Shown: positions 17,617 to 25,611 of the stretch, in pieces
How positions within the stretch are numbered: the stretch's first letter is position 1
Layout: each line of letters begins with the position of its first letter
Source: Brevundimonas sp. UBA6550
GTDB taxonomy: Bacteria > Pseudomonadota > Alphaproteobacteria > Caulobacterales > Caulobacteraceae
NCBI RefSeq assembly: GCF_002434505.1
Contig: NZ_DJKE01000005.1
Coordinates: 1-64,000 of the forward strand
DNA: 64,000 bases
Direction: 5' to 3'
Position numbers and translations under genes: made by a program
The notes under the pieces: model-generated
The model's input: only the letters and a program-made list of their open reading frames with translations
Database searches by the model: none
What the model was told of the DNA's origin: nothing

Positions 17617-19208
17617 TCGACTGGACCGCCCATCTGATCATCGGCCCCATCGTCCTGCCGATGATCATCGCCTCGGCCATGCTGCTGATCGACGAACGCC
17701 GCCGGACGCTGAAGGCGGTGCTCAGCCTCGCCGCCATGGCGGCCATACTGGTCATGGCCCTGGTCCTGCTGCACGAGAGCGCCAACGGCGCCGTGGGCGG
17801 CGGCGACACCGCGCGGGTCTATCGCCTGGGGTCGTGGGCCGCGCCCTATGGCATCGTCCTGGTCGCCGACCGTCTGTCGACGATGATGGTGGCCCTGACC
17901 AGCGTTCTGGGCGGGTGCGCCCTGATCTTCGCCCTGGCGCGGTGGGACCGGGCAGGGCCGCGTTTCCACGCCCTGTTTCTGCTGCTGATCATGGGGGTGA
18001 ACGGCGCCCTGCTGACCGGCGACCTGTTCAATCTGTTCGTCTTCTTCGAGGTGATGCTGGCCGCGTCGTATGGCCTGGCCCTGCATGGCTCGGGCGAGGC
18101 CAGGGTGCGGGCGGGGGTGATCTATATCGCGGTCAACCTGACCGCCTCCCTGCTGTTCCTGATCGGGGTCAGCCTGATCTATGGGGTGACCGGCACGCTG
18201 AACATGGCCGATCTGGCGCTGCGCGTGCCGGCTGTCGCGGCGGGCGACCTGGGCCTGTTCCACATCGGGGCGGCGGTGCTGGGCACGGCCTTCCTGATCA
18301 AATGCGCCATGTGGCCCCTGGGCTTCTGGCTGACCTCGACCTATTCGGCGGCCAGCGCGCCGTCGGCGGCGGTCTTCGCCATCCTGTCCAAGGTCGGGGT
18401 CTATGTGATCATCCGCCTCAGTCTGCTGCTGTTCGGCGCGGGCGCCGGCGCATCTGCCGGGTTCGGCCTGACCTGGTTGATGGTCGGCGGCCTGGCGACC
18501 ATCGCGTTCGGCACCTTCGGCCTGATCGCCTCGCGCGATCTGTCGCGCGCCGCAGGGTTCGGGGTGATGATCTCGTCCGGGACCGTGCTGGCGATCCTGG
18601 GCGTCGGGGATGTGGCGGCGCTCAGCGGCGCGCTCTTCTATCTGATCGGCTCGACCCTGGCCTGTGCGGCCCTGTTCCTGCTGGCCGAGATTCTTCAGCG
18701 CGGGCGCGAGGCCGATGTGGGCGAGGCCCGCGCCGTTTTCGACGACGAATATCGCGATCCGTTCGACGACGAGGAACGCAACGAGCCCGGTCTGGTCATT
18801 CCGGCGGCCGTCGCGGCCCTGGGCGGGGCCTTCCTGATCTGCACCCTGATGGTGGCGGGATTGCCGCCCCTGGCCGGCTTCGTCGGCAAGCTGTCGATGA
18901 TCGACGCCCTGGTCAGGGTCGGGGGGCCGGCGCAATGGACGCTGACGGCGGTGCTGTCCGTCTCCAGCCTGGGCGCCCTGATCGGCCTGACGCGCCTAGG
19001 CGTCGGCGCCATCTGGACCCGCGACGAGGATGCGCCGGCGCCGGTGGTGGGCGCGGCGGAACTGACGGCCGTCGCCGGCCTGCTGGGGGCCTGCGTCCTG
19101 CTTGCCGTCTTCGCGGGATCGGCTCTGATCTATACCGACCATACCGCCGCCTGGCTGGCCGAACCGCAGGGCTATATCCACGCCGTCCTGGGCGGAGGCG
19201 CCCGATGA
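17613..19208 (+). CDS. mrpD: Mrp antiporter subunit D (NuoM/N-like)
   Basis: 531 aa, about 14 transmembrane helices, a proton-translocating NuoM/NuoN homologue. It shows the family pattern with LFNLFVFFEVMLAASYGLAL, the helix carrying IKCAMWPLGFWLTSTYSAA, and GLPPLAGFVGKLSMI near the C-terminal third. It overlaps mrpC by ATGA and mrpE by ATGA. An acidic insert (about residues 365-390, DDEYRDPFDDEERNEP) looks like a soluble loop and may be lineage specific. Confidence 0.93.
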   Translation: MIDWTAHLIIGPIVLPMIIASAMLLIDERRRTLKAVLSLAAMAAILVMALVLLHESANGAVGGGDTARVYRLGSWAAPYGIVLVADRLSTMMVALTSVLGGCALIFALARWDRAGPRFHALFLLLIMGVNGALLTGDLFNLFVFFEVMLAASYGLALHGSGEARVRAGVIYIAVNLTASLLFLIGVSLIYGVTGTLNMADLALRVPAVAAGDLGLFHIGAAVLGTAFLIKCAMWPLGFWLTSTYSAASAPSAAVFAILSKVGVYVIIRLSLLLFGAGAGASAGFGLTWLMVGGLATIAFGTFGLIASRDLSRAAGFGVMISSGTVLAILGVGDVAALSGALFYLIGSTLACAALFLLAEILQRGREADVGEARAVFDDEYRDPFDDEERNEPGLVIPAAVAALGGAFLICTLMVAGLPPLAGFVGKLSMIDALVRVGGPAQWTLTAVLSVSSLGALIGLTRLGVGAIWTRDEDAPAPVVGAAELTAVAGLLGACVLLAVFAGSALIYTDHTAAWLAEPQGYIHAVLGGGAR

Positions 19209-19693
19209 GACGCATCCTGCCCTACCCTATCCTGTCGCTTGGCCTGTTTGTCGCCTCGATCCTGCTCAGCGCCTCGGTCGCGCCGCCGTCCCTGTTGCTG
19301 GCGCTGCTGCTGGCCCTGCTGGCGCCGATCATCATGCTGGCGCTGGGCGTGGATCGTGTGCGGCTGAAATCGCCCCGCGCCATGATGCGCCTGGCCGTCG
19401 ATGTCGTCGGCGACGTGGTGCGTTCCAACTGGGCGGTGTCGCAGATCATCCTGGGTCGTCGGCGGCATGAGCGCACGTCCGGCTTCATTCACATTCCGCT
19501 GGATTTACGCGACCGATACGGCCTGGCGGTTCTGGCCATCATCATCACCTCGACGCCCGGCACCCTGTGGGTTGAGTATGAAGCCGCGACCGGCCGCCTG
19601 CTGCTGCACGTGCTGGACCTGGTGGACGAGGAGACCTGGGTTCGGCTGATCAAGGACCGCTACGAGCGCCGGCTGATGGAGATCTTCGAATGA
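19205..19693 (+). CDS. mrpE: Mrp antiporter subunit E
   Basis: 162 aa. Two N-terminal hydrophobic helices are followed by a soluble domain (SGFIHIPLDLRDRYGLAVLA, TSTPGTLWVEYE) characteristic of MnhE/MrpE. The start overlaps the mrpD stop by four bases. A much longer open frame in the same register runs antisense-like through mrpD and is not coding. It has no complex I counterpart; in the family it is needed for assembly of the Mrp complex. Confidence 0.92.
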   Translation: MRRILPYPILSLGLFVASILLSASVAPPSLLLALLLALLAPIIMLALGVDRVRLKSPRAMMRLAVDVVGDVVRSNWAVSQIILGRRRHERTSGFIHIPLDLRDRYGLAVLAIIITSTPGTLWVEYEAATGRLLLHVLDLVDEETWVRLIKDRYERRLMEIFE

Positions 19694-19971
19694 CGGCGGC
19701 GGTGCTGACCTGGGGCCTGGGTCTGGCCCAGCTGATGCTGATCTGCGCCATGGGCCTGGCGGCGTGGCGCATCATCCATGGTCCGCGCGCCCAGGATCGC
19801 GTTCTGGGCATGGACACCCTCTATCTGAACGGCATGCTGCTGGTCGTGGTGTTCGGCATTCGCACCAACAGCCAACTCTATTTCGAGGCCGCCCTGGTGA
19901 TCGGAATGCTGGGGTTCGCCGCCACCGTCGCCCTGGCCAAGTTCCTGATGCGCGGCGAGGTGATCGAATGA
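19690..19971 (+). CDS. mrpF: Mrp antiporter subunit F
   Basis: 93 aa with three transmembrane helices; MrpF/MnhF signature RIIHGPRAQDRVLGMDTLY and GMLGFAATVALAKFLMRGEV. It overlaps mrpE and mrpG by ATGA on both sides. Some homologues are implicated in bile acid or Na+ efflux; here it is part of the complete Mrp complex. Confidence 0.92.
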   Translation: MTAAVLTWGLGLAQLMLICAMGLAAWRIIHGPRAQDRVLGMDTLYLNGMLLVVVFGIRTNSQLYFEAALVIGMLGFAATVALAKFLMRGEVIE

Positions 19972-20327
19972 TCCAGGCTGACGTTCCCGCGTGGCTCGCC
20001 TTCGTCGTCGTCGGTCTGGCGCTCGCCGGCTCGACCCTGTCGCTGCTGGGCGCGGTCGGTCTGACGCGGTTGAAGACCTTTTACGAGCGGGTCCACGCCC
20101 CCACCCTGGGCGCGACGCTGGGCATGGCGTTGATCCTGCTGGCGTCCATCGTCTGGTTCACGACGGTGGAGCGGCGGTTCATGCCGCGCGAGATTCTGAT
20201 CGGCCTGTTCCTGACGGTGACGACGCCGGTGACATTGATCCTGCTGGCGCGCGCCGCCCTGTTCCGCGACCGCACCGAGAAGGCCGAGGCAGACAAAAAG
20301 AAGCCCGACAGGGGGCTGCCGGGCTGA
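19968..20327 (+). CDS. mrpG: Mrp antiporter subunit G
   Basis: 119 aa, three transmembrane helices, MnhG/PhaG signature GAVGLTRLKTFYERVHAPTLG followed by a charged Lys-rich C-terminal tail. It is the last gene of the operon, so the gene order is A/B-C-D-E-F-G. No obvious strong terminator follows; the next gene on the opposite strand ends about 70 bases away. Confidence 0.92.
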   Translation: MIQADVPAWLAFVVVGLALAGSTLSLLGAVGLTRLKTFYERVHAPTLGATLGMALILLASIVWFTTVERRFMPREILIGLFLTVTTPVTLILLARAALFRDRTEKAEADKKKPDRGLPG

Positions 20328-20394
20328 AGCTAGGTTCGGTGATGGCGTCCCTGAGGACGAGCCACATTGGTTAACCGAATTGGTTTCCCAAACC

Positions 20395-21144
20395 TTAACG
20401 ACCCGCGGGATCCGGCAGCCAGGCGCTCTGATGGCCGCCCGGCGCCACGGGCCAGACGATGCGCCATCCCTGACCCGCGCGGGCGATGGAGAGGCCGCTG
20501 CCCCCCGCGTCGCCGGGATAGTCGAAGCTCTGCCCATCAACGGTGATCGTGGCGCCGCCGGCGCGGCCGACCATGGCCTTCCACTGACCACGCGCGGTCG
20601 GAGCGACGCTGGCCGCCACGCCCCCGATCGTGACGACCGGCGCCTTGGGCCCGGCCGCGCCCGAAACGACGAGGGTCGAGCCGTCCGAATCGACCGCGTT
20701 CAGCACGCCGGACCCGTCCAACCTGACGGTCGGCTGACCGGCGGCGATAAGGGCGACAGGCCCTGCCCCGCCCTGGATCACCACCAGCGTCTCGGGCGAG
20801 ATGGCGGCGTCCTCGCCCACCTGAACCTCAGGCGTCAGGCGCACGTCGCCATGCAGCGGCGGCAGTCTCAGTTCGAAACGGCCCGCCGCATCGGCGTTGA
20901 CGGCCACCGCCGCCACGTCCGGCGCCCGCAGCACCACGCGGGCGTTGGGGTCGGCCGCGCCGCGCACGATCAGCACCGCGCCGTCGCGCATCACGCCGTC
21001 GATCATCGGCGGCCGCACCCAGGGCGAGGCCTTCTCCGCCCCGGCCGGCCCGGCCACCCCGCCATCGCTGCGAGAACAGGCGCACAGCGTCAGTCCTGAC
21101 GCCGCAAGGGCCGCGACGATCGTTACGCTGATCCGACGTTTCAT
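20395..21144 (-). CDS. Hypothetical lipoprotein
   Basis: 249 aa. Lipoprotein signal with lipobox TLCAC (Cys23), then a linker and two or three short beta-sandwich-like repeats (GAVLIVRGAADPNARVVLR, GSTLVVSGAAGPKAPVVTIG) reminiscent of bacterial Ig/carboxypeptidase regulatory-like modules. It ends near WLPDPAGR. The Met at 21144 gives the signal; the long upstream open frame is antisense to the LOG-family gene and is rejected. No catalytic motif is visible. It is probably exposed in the periplasm; the function is unknown. It converges with the Mrp operon. Confidence 0.7.
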   Translation of the reverse strand: MKRRISVTIVAALAASGLTLCACSRSDGGVAGPAGAEKASPWVRPPMIDGVMRDGAVLIVRGAADPNARVVLRAPDVAAVAVNADAAGRFELRLPPLHGDVRLTPEVQVGEDAAISPETLVVIQGGAGPVALIAAGQPTVRLDGSGVLNAVDSDGSTLVVSGAAGPKAPVVTIGGVAASVAPTARGQWKAMVGRAGGATITVDGQSFDYPGDAGGSGLSIARAGQGWRIVWPVAPGGHQSAWLPDPAGR

Positions 21145-21255
21145 CCTTGGCCTCGACGATATAGGACTGGCGACCCAGCGGCTCGCGCTGGTGTTAGCGC
21201 GAGCGCCGCCGGTTTGGCCATGGGCCAGACCGGCATTCGTTTTGTTCGAGGCCCC

Positions 21256-21861
21256 ATGTCCCTGCCCCCCGTTTCGTTCCTGCCCTTCGACGGCTCTTCC
21301 GTCTGCCTCTTCTGCGGCGCCTCCGAGACCGCCGATCCCGCCTATACCGAGGCGGCCTACGCCTTCGGCCGCGCCACGGCCCAGGCGGGCTGGCGGCTGG
21401 TCTATGGCGGCGGCGGCGTCGGTCTGATGGGCGCGTCGGCGCGCGGCGCGCACGAGGCGGGCGGCCGGGTCGTCGGCATCATGCCGGCCTTCCTGCGCAG
21501 CCGCGAACGCCTGTTCGACGAGGTCGAGACCGTCGTCGTCACCTCGATGCACGAGCGCAAACAGCTGATGTACGATCAATCCGACGCCTTCGTCGTGGCG
21601 CCCGGCGGCATCGGCACGCTGGAAGAGGTGGTCGAACTGCTGTCGTGGAAGCGACTGGACCTGCACCACAAGCCGGTGGTCTTCCTGAACCTGAACGGCT
21701 TCTGGGACGGCTTCTTCGCCCTGATGCGCCACAGCGTGGACGAGGGCATGACCCCGCCGTCCTTCCTGGAGGCCTGGACCGTCGCCGATACGGTCGAAGA
21801 GGCGATGAGGCTGATCCAGTCGCCGGACGCCGCGCAGCCGCAGAAACATGATCGTCGGTAA
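21256..21861 (+). CDS. LOG-family protein (TIGR00730, nucleotide phosphoribohydrolase-like)
   Basis: 201 aa. Rossmann-fold lysine decarboxylase-like family; members of the LOG group hydrolyse cytokinin riboside or nucleoside 5'-monophosphates. Visible motifs are VCLFCGASE, LVYGGGGVGLMG, the exposed Arg/Glu region, and PGGIGTLEEVVELLSWKRLD containing the diagnostic PGGxGTxxE. Start 21256 has a GAGG upstream; an earlier ATG at 21220 would add twelve residues with no support. Enzymatic function in bacteria is usually nucleotide salvage; the substrate is inferred only. Confidence 0.85.
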   Translation: MSLPPVSFLPFDGSSVCLFCGASETADPAYTEAAYAFGRATAQAGWRLVYGGGGVGLMGASARGAHEAGGRVVGIMPAFLRSRERLFDEVETVVVTSMHERKQLMYDQSDAFVVAPGGIGTLEEVVELLSWKRLDLHHKPVVFLNLNGFWDGFFALMRHSVDEGMTPPSFLEAWTVADTVEEAMRLIQSPDAAQPQKHDRR

Positions 21862-21967
21862 GTGATCGCCGCTTACATTCGCGTCTCTACGTATTGACAG
21901 TTTTTATCCGAAACTGACATTGGGGGCGCAGCGGCACGACGCCGTTCTTCTTATCGGAGAGTTTCTC

Positions 21968-22261
21968 ATGCGCGCCCTGCTTATCGCCGCCGCCCTTTTC
22001 GCCGCCGCTCCGGCCATGGCCCAGGCCCCGGCCGCCACCAGCCTGACCCTGGCCGATGCGGCCAAGGCCCCTGCACGCGCCACCATCATCGACGGCGCGC
22101 GCTGGTCCTGCGAAGGCGCGACCTGCACCGCCTCGGGCGGCACGGAACAGCCCGCGACGCGCGCCTGCCGCCGCGTGGTTCAGAAGTTCGGCCCCGTGAC
22201 CGCCTTCTCCTACAAGGGCGTCGCCCTCGGCGCCGACGAACTGGCCGTCTGCAACGCCTGA
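21968..22261 (+). CDS. Small secreted protein
   Basis: 97 aa with a signal peptide (cleavage near AMAQA, residue 19). The mature region is about 78 aa and contains four Cys (WSCEGATC, RACRR and a C-terminal VCNA), likely paired as disulfides. It resembles a small secreted family common in Caulobacterales/sphingomonads (CC_3452-like by recollection). No function is known. It is monocistronic, convergent with gltX, with a possible GGAGAG ribosome site. Confidence 0.65.
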   Translation: MRALLIAAALFAAAPAMAQAPAATSLTLADAAKAPARATIIDGARWSCEGATCTASGGTEQPATRACRRVVQKFGPVTAFSYKGVALGADELAVCNA

Positions 22262-22283
22262 CGCCGGGACGGCTTGAGGCGGC

Positions 22284-23618
22284 TCAGGCCGCCTCGCCTC
22301 TCAGGCGCCGCTGGATGGTATCGCGGCCGATCAGCGGCGCCAGGGCCGCCATGTCCGGCCCATGCGCCTGTCCCGTCAGCGCCAGACGCAGCGGCATGAA
22401 CAGCGCCTTGCCCTTGGCGCACGTCGCCGTCTTCACCGCATTTGTCCAGGTCGACCACGCCGTCTCGTCGATCACGTCCGGCAGCAGACCAGCGGCCGCG
22501 TCGATGAAGCCCGCATCCTCGATGACCGGCTGGATAGGCCCCTGGACGATCTTGGCCATTTCAACGACATCGCCGAACTTATTCAGATTGCCGCGCACCA
22601 CGGACCAGAAGGTCTCGCCAAGGTCCGCGCCCAGCGCCTGCAGCCGAGGCTTGGCCGTGTCGTAGTCCATGACGTGCAGCGCCTGGGCGTTCAGCCGGTC
22701 CAGATCCGCCGTGTCGTAGCGCGCCGGGGAACGTCCCATCTTGGAGAAGGCGAAGCCCGCGCCCAGCGCCTCGATGGAGGCGCCGACCTCCAGCGGATCG
22801 GACGTGCCGATCCGACCCAGGTGGCTGGTGATGGCGATGGGTTCATAGCCCTGGTCGCGCATGTCGCTGATCGACAGCGAGCCCAGACGCTTGGACAGGG
22901 CCGCGCCATCCGCGCCGACCAGCAGCGGCATATGGGCGAAGCCGGGGACCGCCGCGCCGAGCGCCTCGAAAATCTCGATCTGGGCGCCGGTGTTGGTGAC
23001 GTGGTCTTCGCCCCGGATGATGTGCGTGATAGCCATGTCGATGTCGTCCACGACGGACGGCAGGGTGTAGAGGAACAGACCGTCCTCGCGGATCAGCACC
23101 GGATCGGACATGGAGGCAGTGTCCACCTCGGCATGACCGCGCGCCAGGTCCTCCCAGGACACGCGCTTGCCTTCCAGCTTGAAACGCCAGTGCGGACGAC
23201 GGCCCTCGGCCTCGTAGGCGGCCTTCTGTTCGTCGGTCAGGTCCAGGGCGGCGCGGTCGTAGATCGGCGGAAGGCCGCGCGACAGCTGCACCTTGCGGCG
23301 ACGATCCAGTTCGTCGGCCGTCTCATAGGCGGGATACAGCCGGCCCGAAGCCTTCAACCGTTCCGCCGCCTCCTCGTATCGGTCGAACCGCTTGGACTGG
23401 TTGTGACGCTCGTCCCAGAGCATTCCCAACCAGGTCAGATCGTCCTCGATCCCCTGTTCGAACTCCGGCGTCGAGCGGGCCAGGTCGGTGTCGTCGATGC
23501 GCAGCACGAACAATCCGCCCTGCCCCTTGGCGAACAGCCAGTTCACCAGGGCGGTGCGGACATTGCCGACATGCAGCTTACCCGTGGGCGACGGGGCGAA
23601 ACGAACCTTGACGGACAT
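22284..23618 (-). CDS. gltX: Glutamyl-tRNA synthetase
   Basis: 444 aa class I aminoacyl-tRNA synthetase, charging tRNA-Glu (and tRNA-Gln in organisms using the transamidation route). HIGH-type motif APSPTGKLHVGNVRTAL, FVLRIDDTD, HIIRGEDHVTNT, and the KMSKS-like ALSKRLGSLSI. The zinc-binding Cys of some GluRS is absent (LYPAYETADELD). Alphaproteobacteria often have two GluRS paralogues, so another copy may exist elsewhere. It is single-gene; the vapBC pair lies divergently upstream. Confidence 0.93.
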   Translation of the reverse strand: MSVKVRFAPSPTGKLHVGNVRTALVNWLFAKGQGGLFVLRIDDTDLARSTPEFEQGIEDDLTWLGMLWDERHNQSKRFDRYEEAAERLKASGRLYPAYETADELDRRRKVQLSRGLPPIYDRAALDLTDEQKAAYEAEGRRPHWRFKLEGKRVSWEDLARGHAEVDTASMSDPVLIREDGLFLYTLPSVVDDIDMAITHIIRGEDHVTNTGAQIEIFEALGAAVPGFAHMPLLVGADGAALSKRLGSLSISDMRDQGYEPIAITSHLGRIGTSDPLEVGASIEALGAGFAFSKMGRSPARYDTADLDRLNAQALHVMDYDTAKPRLQALGADLGETFWSVVRGNLNKFGDVVEMAKIVQGPIQPVIEDAGFIDAAAGLLPDVIDETAWSTWTNAVKTATCAKGKALFMPLRLALTGQAHGPDMAALAPLIGRDTIQRRLRGEAA

Positions 23619-23722
23619 GGGAAGACGACCTTGAAAGCGAGGCGGCTAGGTCGCGCCGCAACCGGGCGAAGTCAAGGCGCGGGTTGGATTGCGGCCGTCG
23701 TCATGATAGATTCCGGCCAATC

Positions 23723-23986
23723 ATGAACGCACCTGTGCAGATCAGAAAGCCAGAGGTAGCCGAGCGGCTACGTACTCTTGCGCGACGCGAAGGCCTGTCC
23801 ATTACCGATTTGGTCGATCAGATGGCGCGTGATCGGGAAGCCAAGTCAAATACCGAAAAGCAGGCGGAAATCGACCGGAAGATCGCGGCGGCGGAAGCCA
23901 TCGTTGCGCATTTTCAGTCACTTCCCATCGTGGGTCCGTTACTGACCGACGATGACTTCTATGATGAGGACGGCCTGCCCAAATGA
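23723..23986 (+). CDS. VapB-type antitoxin (PSK/RHH family)
   Basis: 87 aa. The N-terminal segment APVQIRKPEVAERLRTLARR plus the short helix GLSITDLVDQMA matches the Rv0623/PSK-type transcription-factor antitoxin family: ribbon-helix-helix DNA binding, then a C-terminal toxin-neutralising tail (FQSLPIVGPLLTDDDFYDED). It overlaps the downstream PIN toxin by ATGA, typical of a type II toxin-antitoxin operon. Autoregulation is expected for the family; an operator was not identified by eye. Confidence 0.8.
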   Translation: MNAPVQIRKPEVAERLRTLARREGLSITDLVDQMARDREAKSNTEKQAEIDRKIAAAEAIVAHFQSLPIVGPLLTDDDFYDEDGLPK

Positions 23987-24375
23987 TCGTCGTCGATGCG
24001 TCGGCGTTGGTGGCCGTGCTTTTGGACGAGCCGGAGAAACGTCAGATACTGACTCTCCTGGCGACCGAGGAAGCGGCGATGTCACCCATAGGTTATTGGG
24101 AAGCGCACACTCGGATTCACGGCTTGCGTGGCAACGACGGAGCGACAGACCTCGACGCCCTGCTTGCGAACTTTGGAATACAGATCACGCCGATTACGGC
24201 CGCAACAGCGAAACTCGCCGTCCAAGCACAAATAGCTTTCGGCAAGCGAACGCCCGCCAAGCTCAATCTCGGCGACTGTTTCGCCTATGCCTTGGCCAAG
24301 GAAAGCGACGCCCCATTGCTGTTCAAGGGCGACGACTTCGGCCGAACCGATCTGACGCCCGCCCTGCCCGCCTGA
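23983..24375 (+). CDS. VapC-type PIN-domain RNase toxin
   Basis: 130 aa. PIN domain with the usual acidic residues: the first Asp in MIVVDASALVAVLL, the Glu in SPIGYWEAHTRI, Asp in KLNLGDCFAYALA, and a last Asp in LLFKGDDFGRTDL. VapC toxins cleave specific tRNAs or rRNA using Mg2+. It is immediately downstream of the antitoxin gene and overlaps it by four bases, and is probably under the antitoxin's repression. Confidence 0.86.
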   Translation: MIVVDASALVAVLLDEPEKRQILTLLATEEAAMSPIGYWEAHTRIHGLRGNDGATDLDALLANFGIQITPITAATAKLAVQAQIAFGKRTPAKLNLGDCFAYALAKESDAPLLFKGDDFGRTDLTPALPA

Positions 24376-24387
24376 TCGAAACGCAGA

Positions 24388-24822
24388 TCAGTCGTCGCGG
24401 TGAACGCGTTCGCGGCGCTCGTGGCGTTCCTGGGCCTCGACCGACAGGGTGGCGGTGGGGCGGGCTTCCAGACGACCCAGGCCGATGGGCTCGCCCGTGT
24501 CCTCGCAATAGCCGTAGGAGCCGTCCTCGATCCGGCGCAGGGCGTCGTCGATCTTGGAAATCAGCTTTCGCTGGCGATCACGGGTGCGCAACTCCAACGC
24601 GCGGTCGGATTCGGACGAGGCCCTGTCCACCAGATCGGGGTGGTTCTCGGTCTCGGCCTTCAGATTGACCACCGTGCCCTTGGACTCGCGAAGGATGTCG
24701 TCCTTCCAGTCCAGCAGCTTCTTCTTGAAATAGGCCTGCTGCCGTTCGTTCATGAACGGCTCGTCGTCGGACGGGCGGTATGGGCCGGATTCGTCGGTCA
24801 CAACGGACGCCAAAGCGTTCAT
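24388..24822 (-). CDS. dksA: RNA polymerase-binding regulator DksA
   Basis: 144 aa. DksA binds the RNA polymerase secondary channel with ppGpp to control rRNA and amino-acid promoters. The coiled-coil tip motif HPDLVDRASSESDRALELRT contains the DxxDxA element (Asp66, Ala68), followed by the zinc-finger region GYCEDTGEPIGLGRLEARP. The four zinc Cys of E. coli DksA are here Cys106, Thr109, Ser127 and Ala130, so it cannot bind Zn in the same way; this Cys-poor form occurs in alphaproteobacteria. The start MNALASVV at 24822 was chosen because the promoter at 24866-24894 leaves no room for longer forms. Confidence 0.93.
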   Translation of the reverse strand: MNALASVVTDESGPYRPSDDEPFMNERQQAYFKKKLLDWKDDILRESKGTVVNLKAETENHPDLVDRASSESDRALELRTRDRQRKLISKIDDALRRIEDGSYGYCEDTGEPIGLGRLEARPTATLSVEAQERHERRERVHRDD

Positions 24823-24865
24823 CGATCTCACGCTCTCTAACACGCCCCCCTGTGGCGCAGATGGC

Positions 24866-24894
24866 CGTATAGTCAGCCTGACGAGTCGCGGCAA
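24866..24894 (-). promoter_or_regulatory. Predicted housekeeping promoter of dksA
   Basis: On the minus strand, TTGCCG (24889-24894), a 17-base spacer, then TATACG (24866-24871), giving transcription start near 24859 and a short leader before the dksA ATG at 24822. Matched by eye to the sigma-70-type consensus. Confidence 0.5.
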
Positions 24895-24940
24895 CGCGGT
24901 TCTCGATTCCGTGATGCAAATAAGGCGAACGACGAGGGCA

Positions 24941-24958
24941 GAGTGACAAATGTCACTC
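24941..24958. promoter_or_regulatory. Perfect operator-like inverted repeat upstream of dksA
   Basis: GAGTGACA-AA-TGTCACTC, an 8-bp perfect dyad with a 2-base spacer, located about 80-100 bases upstream of the predicted dksA transcription start and 45 bases after the fliX stop. It lacks a T-tract and has a very short loop, so it looks more like a dimeric regulator site than a terminator. The regulator is unknown. Confidence 0.45.
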
Positions 24959-25002
24959 ACCCACCAAGCTTAGCCGTTTGACATCTGTGGATTTTTTCGG
25001 CC

Positions 25003-25428
25003 TCAGCCGCGCGGACGGCGCATTTCCGCCTTGGCCAGTTCGACCGAGGCGCGCAGGTCGATCTGGTCCAGCACGGCGTTCAGGCCCGGATCGCCGTCAT
25101 CGGCCCGCTCCTCGCGCAGGCTGCGCGCCAGTCGATCCAGCGAGGCCTCGTCCGCATCGCCGCTCAGAAGCGCCAGTTTCAGTTCGTCCAGACGGTCCAG
25201 CAGCCCGCCGCCCCGACGGATCGCGCGACGCCGACGCTCCAGCGGCCCCTCGATCCCTTGCAGCGCCATCAGGGCCGAGACGTCCGACACCCCGCCGGCG
25301 GCGGCGCTGGCCGTCGCGGCCGACGGCGCAGCGGCGGCGGCCGTCTGCCCCAGCGAGAAACCGCTGGTCGATCGCGTCGCGCGCGTGCTGGTCGGCGCGC
25401 TGACGCCGTTTGGCCCGACAACCTTCAT
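25003..25428 (-). CDS. fliX: Flagellar assembly regulator FliX
   Basis: 141 aa. FliX couples early flagellar assembly to activation of the sigma-54 regulator FlbD in Caulobacter. MKVVGPNGVSAPTS at the N-terminus, an Ala-rich linker, then the conserved C-terminal helical part (VSALMALQGIEGPLERRRRA, RGGGLLDRLDELKLALLSGD, LNAVLDQIDLRASVELAKAE). The length matches C. crescentus FliX (about 139 aa). It lies divergent from flgI, the same arrangement as in Caulobacter. The start at 25428 gives the family N-terminus. Confidence 0.9.
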   Translation of the reverse strand: MKVVGPNGVSAPTSTRATRSTSGFSLGQTAAAAAPSAATASAAAGGVSDVSALMALQGIEGPLERRRRAIRRGGGLLDRLDELKLALLSGDADEASLDRLARSLREERADDGDPGLNAVLDQIDLRASVELAKAEMRRPRG

Positions 25429-25479
25429 GCCCATGCGCTCCGCATCATGGGACCATGGATGAGGCTCCGCGATGACTGT

Positions 25480-25487
25480 TTGGTTAA
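25480..25487 (-). promoter_or_regulatory. Candidate CtrA half-site upstream of fliX
   Basis: Minus-strand TTAACCAA, matching the CtrA half-site TTAACCAT at seven of eight positions, 52 bases upstream of the fliX start. A second identical copy is at 25547-25554. CtrA control of fliX (a class II flagellar gene) is known in Caulobacter; here it is inferred from the motif. Confidence 0.4.
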
Positions 25488-25546
25488 CGCCCCGGCAAAT
25501 CCTGCCGCATGGTCGTCGCTTCAAGATCGACCCTTGTTGAATTCCC

Positions 25547-25554
25547 TTGGTTAA
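25547..25554 (-). promoter_or_regulatory. Second TTAACCAA copy in the fliX-flgI intergenic region
   Basis: Identical octamer to the site at 25480, 60 bases from it and just upstream of the sigma-54 element of flgI. It could be a CtrA half-site acting on either gene. Confidence 0.35.
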
Positions 25555-25559
25555 TCGAC

Positions 25560-25575
25560 CGGCACGATCCTGGCA
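25560..25575 (+). promoter_or_regulatory. Sigma-54 promoter of flgI
   Basis: CGGCACGATCCTGGCA: GG at 25561-25562 and GC at 25573-25574 separated by ten bases, against consensus TGGCACG-N4-TTGCW (two mismatches outside GG/GC). It lies about 40 bases upstream of the flgI ATG, as expected for a class III/IV flagellar promoter. Confidence 0.65.
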
Positions 25576-25611
25576 TGGATCGGCGCGTAAAGCCGCGTGG
25601 ACGTTCGACCG

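Noticed and set aside
20367..20398. TTAACC and TTAACG half-sites like CtrA sites
   Set aside because: They lie between convergent genes, with no promoter to control and irregular spacing.
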